From a virus, in the IMG/VR virus record IMGVR_UViG_3300033553_000565, positions 1 through 31,884 of that record: a stretch of DNA of 31,884 bases, one strand, 5' to 3'. Shown here one piece after another: positions 17,440 to 23,489 of the stretch. Every line of letters begins with the position of its first letter. Within the stretch, counting starts at the first letter, position 1. A program made the translations under genes and the position numbers. The notes below the pieces were generated by a model. It searched no databases. It worked only from the letters and a program-made list of their open reading frames with translations, and was not told where the DNA came from.

Positions 17440-18044
17440 GTCCCGAGTTCCTTCATTATTGCCGCCCGCAGCTGATCGATAGTTTCCGAACTGGTGCCAT
17501 GGCTTCTGCTGTTCTCTCCCGACTCCTCGGCAATTTTGGCCTGCAGTTTTTCGAGTAAGGTCATCGACTGTTGCACATCCTTAATGCTGTTGACCGTGAC
17601 GCCTCCAGGAGCGCTGAGCATGAGGCCAATTTTGCGCTGGATTGCCTCGGACAGGGCGGTCGGCAGATCGGTGACGAGCTCTCCTCCCGTCGACTCCTGT
17701 TTGGCCGTTGCCTGCTGATTGCGTTCTCTGGCCTCCTCGTTAATGGCCTTGCTTGAGCTCACCAAAGCAGAAAAGGCATAAGCCTTCTGCGGATCCTCAC
17801 TCTCGATCACTGACGCGATCAGCTTGGCCTTGGCCAGCATCACCCCGCGCCGCACCGAGGTCTGGGCCTGACGGTATTCGCGCCGCCGGTCGCTCCAGGG
17901 CGGCTGGCTGTCCAGGCCCCAGCGCTTGAGCTGGGAGATGGAGACGCCGGTGGTTTCGGCCACCTGCTCAAAGGTGCGGCCGTCGATGATATACAGCTCC
18001 TCGGCAGCTTCGCGGACCTCCCATGTGTACGACTCCGGACTCAT
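17436..18044 (-). CDS. Terminase small subunit, Mu gp27 type
   Basis: A 202-residue DNA-binding protein preceding the large terminase. The N-terminus contains a helix-turn-helix (REAAEELYIIDGRTFEQVAE, then TGVSISQLKRWG at about residues 10-43) followed by a helical oligomerisation region (RRREYRQAQTSVRRGVMLAK). It resembles the DUF3486/gp27 group, whose members recognise phage DNA for packaging. It is coupled by ATGA overlap to both neighbours. The middle Gln/Glu-rich part is variable in this family. Confidence 0.85.
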   Translation of the reverse strand: MSPESYTWEVREAAEELYIIDGRTFEQVAETTGVSISQLKRWGLDSQPPWSDRRREYRQAQTSVRRGVMLAKAKLIASVIESEDPQKAYAFSALVSSSKAINEEARERNQQATAKQESTGGELVTDLPTALSEAIQRKIGLMLSAPGGVTVNSIKDVQQSMTLLEKLQAKIAEESGENSRSHGTSSETIDQLRAAIMKELGT

Positions 18045-18295
18045 GCGATCCCCAGGGCCTTCTTCATGGCGGCGATCTCACCGATCAGGCCGAGATAGTC
18101 GGCATGTTTGGCGGCCAGCTCCACGGCTTGGACGGCTGCCTGCTGGGCCTGCAGCTCTGCCACCCGGACAAAAGGCGGCAGGAGCGCCCGCACGGCTGAG
18201 ACATCACCGTCAATCGACATCTCCAGGCGGCGGGCCTCTTGCTCTTTTTCGGCCAGGCGGCCGCGCGCGGTCAATCTTTCAGTATCAAAGCTCAT
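18041..18295 (-). CDS. Small helical protein before terminase
   Basis: The 84-residue protein probably starts at ATG 18295, which overlaps the upstream stop (ATGA) behind a GGGGGAAGAAAAGG ribosome site. A TTG 30 bases earlier also opens the frame but is inside the previous gene. Sequence is Ala/Glu/Leu-rich and helical throughout (AVQAVELAAKHADYLGLIGEIAAM). It matches the position of Mu gp26-like genes between lysis and packaging. No known activity; likely a packaging or lysis accessory. Confidence 0.7.
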   Translation of the reverse strand: MSFDTERLTARGRLAEKEQEARRLEMSIDGDVSAVRALLPPFVRVAELQAQQAAVQAVELAAKHADYLGLIGEIAAMKKALGIA

Positions 18296-18756
18296 CCTTT
18301 TCTTCCCCCGTTGCCATTGCTCCAAATGCCGATTAACTGGTCAAATTTGCCGCCGAGAGAGGTCATGGCCTGGGTGTTGAGATAAATCAGGTTGGCCATG
18401 TCGCCGGCTGTCTTCTCCCAGTTTTTGACGAGATAGATATTGTTGTCGTACTTGACCGAGAACTCGGCATGCTGCTGGTTGAACATCCCGACCATCGCCT
18501 CGAAACGCTTGCTGTCCTGTTCATTTTTGGTACGGATCTCGTCTTTTAGGGATGTCATCGTGGTCTCGAAGCGATTATTGTCCAGCTCGTTCTTGGTACG
18601 GATCACATCTTTCAGGGCTGACATCGCCCCGACCACCTTGTACACCGCCACCAAACCCAGGGCCGGCGGCACCACGAAGATGCAGAGAATGACCGTGCCC
18701 ACGGTCCAGCCGTTCAGCGCCGTGAAGAAGGTGGCGATTGCCGTGATTAGTTCCAT
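18292..18756 (-). CDS. Membrane-anchored coiled-coil protein, possible spanin
   Basis: The 154-residue protein has an N-terminal hydrophobic hairpin or single anchor (residues ~5-41; TVILCIFVVPPALGLVAVY) and then two tandem 22-residue coiled-coil repeats (LKDVIRTKNELDNNRFE, then LKDEIRTKNEQDSKRFE; residues 46-89). The 66-bp units are visible in the DNA. The remainder is polar. It lies in the lysis block, and inner-membrane spanins have this shape (one anchor, periplasmic coiled coil). No outer-membrane lipoprotein partner gene is visible, so the spanin call is tentative. ATG 18756 has GAGGAG seven bases before it. Confidence 0.72.
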   Translation of the reverse strand: MELITAIATFFTALNGWTVGTVILCIFVVPPALGLVAVYKVVGAMSALKDVIRTKNELDNNRFETTMTSLKDEIRTKNEQDSKRFEAMVGMFNQQHAEFSVKYDNNIYLVKNWEKTAGDMANLIYLNTQAMTSLGGKFDQLIGIWSNGNGGRKG

Positions 18757-18980
18757 TAAGGTCTCCTCTTATTTTGAAGTTCTAGTTGTTCGGCGCAGTA
18801 GGTGCAGTGCAGCACATCAATGCCCACGATATTGCGCCTGGCCTCGGGGATCTCCTCATTGCATTCCAGGCAATGGGTGCGGGCCGTGCCCTGTTGCCGC
18901 AGGCGGGCTTGATGTTGCGCCAGGGCCTGCTGCCGATAGTGAGCGTCCAGCTCCTGGGCTCGGTCAAACTGATCGGCCAT
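18756..18980 (-). CDS. TraR/DksA-type zinc finger protein
   Basis: This 74-residue protein has Cys37-x2-Cys40 and Cys59-x2-Cys62 (HCLECNEEIPEARR and HCTYCAEQ), the C4 zinc finger of the TraR/DksA family, with an N-terminal helical hairpin holding a coiled coil and only a short acidic loop. TraR-like phage proteins bind in the RNA polymerase secondary channel and alter transcription without ppGpp. It is typical of Mu-like and P2-like phages. Start and stop abut neighbours with no spare bases. Confidence 0.93.
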   Translation of the reverse strand: MADQFDRAQELDAHYRQQALAQHQARLRQQGTARTHCLECNEEIPEARRNIVGIDVLHCTYCAEQLELQNKRRP

Positions 18981-19139
18981 TTATAGCTTCCAATTCCACA
19001 ACGGGCAAAAAACCAGACCGGCCAGGGCCAGCGCGGCGGCCAGCGTCCCGCTTTCCATGTAGCCATGAGCCAGCAAGTACGCACTCACCGCGCCCAACCC
19101 GAGCACCCCAGCCGCTGCCAACCATGTTTTCTTTGTCAT
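18981..19139 (-). CDS. Small two-helix membrane protein, holin candidate
   Basis: This 52-codon gene fills the gap between the lysin and TraR-like genes. Three ATGs in a row (19145, 19142, 19139) precede it. The last is best placed, six bases behind GAGG. The product starts MTKKTWLAAAGVLGLGAVS and has two hydrophobic segments (about residues 6-24 and 31-45), with a WNWKL tail. A two-helix small protein next to a signal-less lysin is the classic holin position. It overlaps the lysin stop if an earlier ATG is used. The role is inference. Confidence 0.72.
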   Translation of the reverse strand: MTKKTWLAAAGVLGLGAVSAYLLAHGYMESGTLAAALALAGLVFCPLWNWKL

Positions 19140-19141
19140 CA

Positions 19142-19516
19142 TCATCCTCGGTAGAACAGGTGTTGGCCGATCTTCACGACGAACTTGAGCTTCGCGGCCC
19201 AGACGGGCGGCTTGATGTAATCAGCAAAATAGTGGTCAGCCCCGAAGAAGTCCTTGCCGTCCAGCCGTTGCGCCAGACACTCCATGGCGACAGACAGACA
19301 GCGCTCCAGGGCGGCGAAATCATCAAGCGCCGGGCGCGTCGACCCTGGGTTCAACCACGAGAACTGCCACGGCGCTTTGACGATATCTTTGATTGAGGCA
19401 TCACGGCGCGCCACCCGGTTCATGATGACATGGCCGATGGCCATCTGCCCTTCTTTGGGCTCGCCCCGGCCTTCAAAGTAAATGCACAGCGCCAGCCACA
19501 GGATGTTTCCAGTCAT
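19142..19516 (-). CDS. Cell wall hydrolase, SleB/CwlJ type (endolysin)
   Basis: A 124-residue peptidoglycan hydrolase of the Hydrolase_2 family. Visible signature: LWLALCIYFEGRGEPKEGQM with the catalytic Glu at residue 15, AIGHVIMNR, and GADHYFADYIKPPVWA at residues 92-107. There is no signal peptide, so a membrane pore (the neighbouring 52-residue protein) would be needed to reach the wall. It is short for the family and consists of the catalytic domain alone. It heads the lysis/late block just after a 260-base gap holding regulatory signals. Confidence 0.92.
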   Translation of the reverse strand: MTGNILWLALCIYFEGRGEPKEGQMAIGHVIMNRVARRDASIKDIVKAPWQFSWLNPGSTRPALDDFAALERCLSVAMECLAQRLDGKDFFGADHYFADYIKPPVWAAKLKFVVKIGQHLFYRG

Positions 19517-19546
19517 TGAGTTGTCCTCTTGTCTATTTATTCTGCG

Positions 19547-19567
19547 GGACAGAATTCAATTCTGTCC
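19547..19567. promoter_or_regulatory. 21-bp perfect palindrome upstream of lysin gene
   Basis: GGACAGAATT at 19547-19556 and AATTCTGTCC at 19558-19567 form exact arms around a single central base, 31 bases before the lysin ATG. Such symmetry fits a dimeric operator, an attenuator hairpin or an RNase site at the head of the late operon. No T-run follows it, so it is not an obvious terminator. The structure is seen directly; the function is inferred. Confidence 0.62.
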
Positions 19568-19650
19568 TCAGCTGACTTATGAATCCAAGATAACCGGAGC
19601 GGGCCAGGGAGGGACCGCCCCGGCTTGCTCGGAGTCATTATGTAGGGGTA

Positions 19651-19690
19651 GTTATAGGAGATTTAGAACAGGGGGATAAGGCTGAGTTAT
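19651..19690 (-). promoter_or_regulatory. Candidate Mor-dependent late promoter
   Basis: On the coding strand, an ATAA-N7-TTAT dyad (19690-19676) lies 19 bases before a TATAAC -10-like box (19656-19651), and no good -35 box is present. Mu Mor/C-type promoters have the same logic: an activator dyad replaces the -35 element. The dyad centre falls about 39 bases before a start site predicted from the -10 box, against about 43 in Mu Pm. The dyad could be chance. Confidence 0.3.
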
Positions 19691-19707
19691 TGCAGGTGGT
19701 GGAATGC

Positions 19708-19743
19708 AAAAAGGGGGATATGAATTAAATTCATACCCCCCTT
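19708..19743 (-). terminator. Rho-independent terminator of the secreted-protein operon
   Basis: Read on the minus strand, a 16-base arm starting AAGGGGGG pairs with one ending CCCCCTT, one wobble position included, and a run of T (19712-19708) follows. It lies about 30 bases after the stop of the secreted Cys-protein gene and closes the early/middle operon before the lysis genes. Sequence supports termination directly. Confidence 0.85.
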
Positions 19744-19775
19744 GGCGTGGGACAGGAAACTACCGCGAAATAATA

Positions 19776-20081
19776 TTATTCAGAACCATCATACTTGAAC
19801 ATCGGCATCTCGATCTTATCTACAAGCCCGGCATCGGCCATCTTGACGACCTTCTTAATGATGGCCTTACACTCCATGATGGCGATGTAATTCTGGCATA
19901 GCCCTTGGAAGAAGGTAGGCTTGGCGAGGTACCTGTTCATTGGGTCCTCCATGACCTTCATGACAAATGCCTCCACCTTTGCTTGATTGTCGGCAGTCGC
20001 CTTCATACAGGCATCATTTGCGGCAACGGCAGTCGAACTAATCAAGAACACAAGCATAACAGATAGGATCAATCTCTTCAC
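19776..20081 (-). CDS. Small secreted protein with three cysteines
   Basis: I chose GTG 20081 because AGGAGG lies seven bases before it; the longer upstream frame has no ribosome site. The 101-residue product has a clear signal peptide (VKRLILSVMLVFLISSTAVA, cleaving before AND). The mature ~80 residues are helical with Cys in DACMK, GLCQN and MECKA. No family is recognised. The ribosome site itself can pair with AACCT just upstream, so translation may be structure-controlled. The gene ends in a strong terminator and is probably a lysogenic-conversion or exclusion gene. That is inference. Confidence 0.75.
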   Translation of the reverse strand: MKRLILSVMLVFLISSTAVAANDACMKATADNQAKVEAFVMKVMEDPMNRYLAKPTFFQGLCQNYIAIMECKAIIKKVVKMADAGLVDKIEMPMFKYDGSE

Positions 20082-20168
20082 GGCAACCTCCTGAAGGTTT
20101 AATAAGTGTTTAGGGGGAACGGAAGGCTCCCCGTTTGTCGTCATTTTTGATCTTGCAAACTCTCAGCA

Positions 20169-20196
20169 CACCAGTCAAGGAAAAACTTGACTGGTG
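20169..20196. other. Perfect 11-bp hairpin between two small genes
   Basis: CACCAGTCAAG at 20169-20179 pairs exactly with CTTGACTGGTG at 20186-20196 around a 6-base A-rich loop. It lies in the gap between the small membrane protein and the secreted Cys protein genes. No T-run follows on either strand. It may be an mRNA-stabilising or processing site, or a binding site. Function cannot be told from sequence. Confidence 0.55.
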
Positions 20197-20218
20197 CCAT
20201 AACCAGGCATGGTAATCA

Positions 20219-20386
20219 TCACCCAACCGCCCGGCGCAACTGCACCAGCAAACCGTAGCCAACCAGCGCCAGGCACAGGCCAACGCTAACCGTGCCTTGC
20301 ACGAACACGCAGAAAACCACGCCAACCCCCATGCTCACCCAGGGGAACAACCGATACATCGGCTCAGGTATCCAGACTTCTCGCAT
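20219..20386 (-). CDS. Small two-segment membrane protein
   Basis: A 55-residue gene with a strong ribosome site (TTAAGGAGGAACTT before ATG 20386), starting 10 bases after the Mor stop. The product begins MREVWIPEPMYRLFPWVSMG. Residues ~15-30 and ~33-50 (GTVSVGLCLALVGYGLLVQL) are hydrophobic, giving two membrane segments, and a basic tail (RRAVG) follows. It may be a second holin-like or regulatory membrane protein. No family is recognised. The frame 20110-20325 that overlaps it has no ribosome site and was set aside. Confidence 0.7.
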   Translation of the reverse strand: MREVWIPEPMYRLFPWVSMGVGVVFCVFVQGTVSVGLCLALVGYGLLVQLRRAVG

Positions 20387-20396
20387 AAGTTCCTCC

Positions 20397-20720
20397 TTAA
20401 AAAAGCTTCAACTGTTTATCCTCGCCGGGCTCCTGGCCGAGGATGTTATAGGCATGCCGTTCGCTGACCCCGTATTTGCGGGCCAGATCAACCACCGAGA
20501 TGCCGCCGTTGTCATAGTCGCCGCGCATCTGCTGATCCCGGTATTTGACCAACCAGCGGCGATGACCGTACAGCCGGGCCGGAGTGCCGTCGAATAACTC
20601 CGAGATCTGCAGCGCCAGCCGCACCCCGAATCTTTCCGCCAGCATCTGCAGGTCACCGGACAGCTCGTCCACCTCCGGCAGGGCCTCGTCCGGCAGCTTG
20701 TCAACGGTATAAATGCTCAT
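20397..20720 (-). CDS. Mor-family transcription activator
   Basis: A 107-residue activator of the Mu Mor/C family. The N-terminal dimerisation part (DKLPDEALPEVDELSGDLQM, LAERFGVRLALQISELFDGT) leads into a C-terminal helix-turn-helix at about residues 73-95 (ISVVDLARKYGVSERHAYNI). Mor turns on middle genes in Mu by binding a dyad in place of the -35 box. Only one Mor/C-type gene is seen, so it may also do the late-activation job of C. ATG overlaps the GemA stop. Confidence 0.92.
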   Translation of the reverse strand: MSIYTVDKLPDEALPEVDELSGDLQMLAERFGVRLALQISELFDGTPARLYGHRRWLVKYRDQQMRGDYDNGGISVVDLARKYGVSERHAYNILGQEPGEDKQLKLF

Positions 20721-21163
20721 CGTTTTTTCACCCCCGCGCTTTCCTGCCTTTCATTCAGATCGGTGATCAGGATATGCAGATCGCCCGGCTTGACCAGCCA
20801 TTCAAAGCGCTCCACCCCGAATTGCTTCTTGCAGCGGGCATGCAGCTTATCCATGCCGTAGCCGAGTGCGTTCCACATCGCCAACACCTTGCGCTGCTGC
20901 TTCGCGGTCGGACCCGGCTTGATGTCGATATAATTGCCGTCCCGCCGTTTCATCCTGGGCGCGCCGGCCGGGGCCTTCTTCGGCTTCCAGCCTTTGCTCC
21001 GAAAATGCTCCAGGAGCTGATCAGCCTGGCGAATGGTGAGCCCCTTGGCGCTCTGGACGCCTTTAAAGTTGAGGACCAGGATATCGCGGTAGATATCATC
21101 GGTCAGCTGCAGCTCTTTTTTGGCAATATGGATCTTGGCCAGCTGTGCCATGGTTGGCGGCAT
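20717..21163 (-). CDS. gemA: GemA/Mu gp16-like regulator (DUF1018)
   Basis: A 148-residue protein with the family pattern AQLAKIHIAKKELQLTDDIYRDIL, QADQLLEHFRSKGW, and QRKVLAMWNALGYGMDKLHA before the final helices. GemA (gp16) in Mu affects host gene expression. The protein is basic and helical. The start shares a base with the upstream stop (TGATG), and the stop overlaps the Mor start, so it is translated with both. No oddities are seen. Confidence 0.92.
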   Translation of the reverse strand: MPPTMAQLAKIHIAKKELQLTDDIYRDILVLNFKGVQSAKGLTIRQADQLLEHFRSKGWKPKKAPAGAPRMKRRDGNYIDIKPGPTAKQQRKVLAMWNALGYGMDKLHARCKKQFGVERFEWLVKPGDLHILITDLNERQESAGVKKR

Positions 21164-21609
21164 CAGGACACCTCCACTTTCTTGCCTAAGTCATCCGTCC
21201 AGGACAGCCCGCCCCCGCACAGCTGCGCGGTGCAGGCTGGACACAGGCTCTCTTCCAGCGACACCAAGACTCCACAGCCAGCACAGCTCCAGGGGGGCTG
21301 GTAGTTTTCGAACCTGATCTTTTTGCCGATAGCTATCACAATGACCCGGCCATCCAACTTTTCACCATTGGCACATGCGCAGAGGTCTGAGTGGGTGACA
21401 AAAGCGGAGACAAATTCAGCGACCATTAAAGGCCTATGTTTTCCGTATCCGTTACGGAAGTGAATCGTATCAAAATGCTTGTTTGAGCCATCATCATTAA
21501 AGATCCGTTTGTGCCAGTGATCGCTGTCCTGGCGATATTCGACCCCCTTGCTGCCAGCGGCGATCAGATCAAACCATTTACGGTAGAGAGTGAGATGTAA
21601 TACCGGCAT
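21163..21609 (-). CDS. ASCH-domain protein with C-terminal zinc ribbon
   Basis: The 148-residue product (ATG 21609, sharing a base with the previous stop) begins with LHLTLYRKWFDLIAAGSKGVEYR, the ASCH-domain opening with the typical Lys-x-x-Glu-x-Arg (KGVEYR). An ASCH core (about residues 4-95) follows. The C-terminus adds a zinc ribbon: Cys-x2-Cys (SCAGC) and Cys-x2-Cys (LCPAC) about 10 residues apart. ASCH proteins are RNA-binding or modified-nucleotide enzymes. The fusion to a zinc ribbon suggests an RNA- or nucleic-acid target. Its exact action is unknown. Confidence 0.8.
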   Translation of the reverse strand: MPVLHLTLYRKWFDLIAAGSKGVEYRQDSDHWHKRIFNDDGSNKHFDTIHFRNGYGKHRPLMVAEFVSAFVTHSDLCACANGEKLDGRVIVIAIGKKIRFENYQPPWSCAGCGVLVSLEESLCPACTAQLCGGGLSWTDDLGKKVEVS

Positions 21610-22163
21610 CAATCCATCCTCTTCATAAGCGTGGGGATACTGGCCAAACCAGCAGTCTCGGCGGCCGCCCCATGCTCAGCGTCCCACTTCTGCCGGGCTT
21701 TCTCCAGGGGATCCAGCGAGATATCCGCCGGCCTGGTCCTGGCATAGGTCATGGCGGTGTCTTTTTTCGTCTCAGCCTGGCGATTGGTCTGCTCGGCCAG
21801 GTCGTAAGCGACCTTGCTCAGATAGGTATGATTCGGCAGGGGCAGGCTCAGGCCGGTCCGCCGTTCGACCATTTGTTCCATGGCCTGCGCCCAGATCCGC
21901 GCCGGGCAGTCGCGATCGATGCGGCCCTGGACATGGACAAAGCCCTTAGCAGCGAACTCCTCAATTTCGAGGACCAGGCGCAGCGCTTTCTTCCAGGAGA
22001 GCGCCTGCTTGCCCGGACGAAAGAGGGAGAGGTAGCCTAACGCCGCTTTCGGCAGCGGCGCGGGTAGTCTGCTGATCACCAGCAGGGTCTCCCGGCAATT
22101 GGTATCGTTGAGCCAAGCTTCAGCGCTGGCGATGGCTCCACAGCCTGGGCAGATCATTTTCAT
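21609..22163 (-). CDS. Conserved early protein with N-terminal zinc knuckle
   Basis: I placed the start at ATG 22163 (TAATG overlap with the upstream stop); the longer frame to 22445 runs over the Cys-rich gene and is not supported. The 184-residue protein begins MKMICPGCGAIASAEAWLND with a Cys-x2-Cys knuckle. It continues with PLPKAALGYLSLFRPGKQAL and ARIWAQAMEQMVERR. The layout is conserved among Mu-like early regions, but I know of no function. The C-terminus is acidic and Ala-rich. It may bind nucleic acid through the zinc knuckle. Confidence 0.7.
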   Translation of the reverse strand: MKMICPGCGAIASAEAWLNDTNCRETLLVISRLPAPLPKAALGYLSLFRPGKQALSWKKALRLVLEIEEFAAKGFVHVQGRIDRDCPARIWAQAMEQMVERRTGLSLPLPNHTYLSKVAYDLAEQTNRQAETKKDTAMTYARTRPADISLDPLEKARQKWDAEHGAAAETAGLASIPTLMKRMD

Positions 22164-22336
22164 TATATTTTCTTCCATTGGCAGATTTTGCCGGTACGCC
22201 AGTCCTTGCACCAGTCGCCGCGCGCCTTCCGGCACCATCCAATAGGGCAGCCGGAGCCGGTCGGATAGGCGACACAGCCAGGCAACACGCCCGACACTTC
22301 CTGTTTCCCGCCCTTTATGTCTCTGTTCTTGTCCAT
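22163..22336 (-). CDS. Small Cys-rich early protein
   Basis: A 57-residue gene with a strong ribosome site (GGAGGAAAAGG before ATG 22336) and a stop that overlaps the next start. Five Cys at residues 21, 30, 35, 43 and 52, with PIGWCRKARGDWCKDW and KICQWKKI, suggest a compact metal-bound or disulphide fold. High charge and no signal peptide point to the cytoplasm and metal binding. No family is recognised. Confidence 0.72.
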   Translation of the reverse strand: MDKNRDIKGGKQEVSGVLPGCVAYPTGSGCPIGWCRKARGDWCKDWRTGKICQWKKI

Positions 22337-22366
22337 CCTTTTCCTCCGTGTGTGGCTGCTCATCAG

Positions 22367-22407
22367 ATCGGCGGAAACACCCGCCGATGACCCCGGCGCA
22401 CCGGGGT
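22367..22407. promoter_or_regulatory. Pair of adjacent hairpins in an early-operon gap
   Basis: Two perfect stems stand two bases apart. ATCGGCGG (22367-22374) pairs with CCGCCGAT (22381-22388), and ACCCCGG (22390-22396) pairs with CCGGGGT (22401-22407). They fill the gap before the Cys-rich gene. The minus-strand RNA would meet the 7-bp stem first. No U-run follows. They may slow polymerase or protect the 5' end of a processed mRNA. Confidence 0.55.
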
Positions 22408-22417
22408 TTCGCGTTTA

Positions 22418-22660
22418 TTAATCTTGAGAGCTGACCATGTCCCATTCATGTAGATTCGCAGCGATGCCGTCGAGATCAGGGAACAAGACGTTTTCTCCAG
22501 GAGTTCGGTTACTATTATCTACTGCTTGTCTCAAAAACATCCCCACGTTCTTCTTGATTTCGCTGATATTCGTGTTAATTTTCAACCCGTTCAGCAGTTC
22601 ATTCATATCGACTTCAACCTTAAAACTGACGGTTACTATCAATGGCTTTATTTTTTTCAT
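22418..22660 (-). CDS. Small helical early protein of unknown function
   Basis: I set the start at ATG 22660 (GGAG seven bases before), codon 28 of the longer open frame, because the upstream stretch overlaps the previous gene. The 80-residue protein starts MKKIKPLIVTVSFKVEVDMN, then LLNGLKINTNISEIKKNVGM and DNSNRTPGENVLFPDLDGI. It is soluble and mixed alpha/beta. I do not recognise it. Confidence 0.6.
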   Translation of the reverse strand: MKKIKPLIVTVSFKVEVDMNELLNGLKINTNISEIKKNVGMFLRQAVDNSNRTPGENVLFPDLDGIAANLHEWDMVSSQD

Positions 22661-22884
22661 ACCCACTCCTTCGTTTCCGGATAGCCGCAGGCAATCTGCG
22701 AGCCCTTGCCGTTGGTGACCGAGCCCTGATAATGCCCGCACTTGACCTGCCTCTCCGTCCGCCCCTCGCCGACCGTGCTGACGCAGGCCCCCTCAATCGG
22801 GCACAGGGCCAGGGTCTGGTGGGACAGGATCAGCGCCGCCCGCATGGTTTTATTGCTGTTCTGTTGGTTGTCAGTCATCGTCAT
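22657..22884 (-). CDS. Small Cys-containing early protein
   Basis: This 75-residue protein starts at ATG 22884, overlapping the DUF3164 stop (ATGA), and its stop (TGA at 22657-22659) overlaps the next start. It has four Cys (28, 34, 49 and 66), in LCPIEGACV, VKCGHYQG and ACGYPE, which could bind a metal ion. No known motif is otherwise present. It is one of several Cys-rich products in this operon. Confidence 0.6.
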   Translation of the reverse strand: MTMTDNQQNSNKTMRAALILSHQTLALCPIEGACVSTVGEGRTERQVKCGHYQGSVTNGKGSQIACGYPETKEWV

Positions 22885-23489
22885 ACCCCCGAGAAATCCA
22901 GGCTGATCTGCTGATAATTACCCGCCTCATCCCGCTCATAAACCCGGTAATAGGTGCAGGAGCCGACGACCGTCACCGCATCGCTGATGGCCTCCATGGC
23001 CTGTTTCCAGGTGGGATGTTCAATCTTCAGGGTGCGCAGACTCAGGATGCGCTTGGCGTTGATCCGGCCCTTCTTATCGACCTGGAAGGCGCTATCGATC
23101 AGGGTCCGCAGCTCCGGCCCGGACTCCTTGCTCCACTCCCGCAGGCAGGAGTCCACCAGTTCTTTCGCGGCCTGCAGGCGTTCGTCAAAGTCAAGCCGTT
23201 CACTGACCGCCCGCAACACCTTGTAGCGGCCATCAAAGGAGGTGAGCGACAGGTTGCCGCGCGCGCCGCCCAGATCCGCCCCGTACTTTTCAGCGGACAG
23301 CTCCAAAAAAGCCTGCATATCGCCGGCCAGTTGCTGCTTGAACTGGTCGAGGACGACGCTCACCTCGCCGGCCTTGGCCACCACGCCTTTGACAAACTCA
23401 TCACGAGCCAGATCAATATCTTTAATGCTTTCGATATGGACTAAATGGCCGACGCCATTGACCATGTATCCTGCCGGTACTTCCTGCAT
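22881..23489 (-). CDS. Internal-start DUF3164-only product
   Basis: Codon 59 of the fusion is ATG 23489, preceded by GGAGGTAAGACG, a better Shine-Dalgarno than that of the long form. Translation from here gives 202 residues starting MQEVPAGYMVNGVGHL, the normal size for the DUF3164 family. The gene thus probably makes a DNA-binding long form and a DUF3164-only short form. It may reflect loss of a stop between two ancestral genes. Confidence 0.7.
   Translation of the reverse strand: MQEVPAGYMVNGVGHLVHIESIKDIDLARDEFVKGVVAKAGEVSVVLDQFKQQLAGDMQAFLELSAEKYGADLGGARGNLSLTSFDGRYKVLRAVSERLDFDERLQAAKELVDSCLREWSKESGPELRTLIDSAFQVDKKGRINAKRILSLRTLKIEHPTWKQAMEAISDAVTVVGSCTYYRVYERDEAGNYQQISLDFSGV

Noticed and set aside
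20110-20325. 71-codon minus-strand frame overlapping the small membrane gene
   Set aside because: It has no ribosome site and overlaps a frame with a perfect Shine-Dalgarno and membrane segments.
22164-22445. N-terminal extension of the CPGCG protein
   Set aside because: The extension runs through the Cys-rich gene and the hairpin pair, while ATG 22163 has a coupled start.
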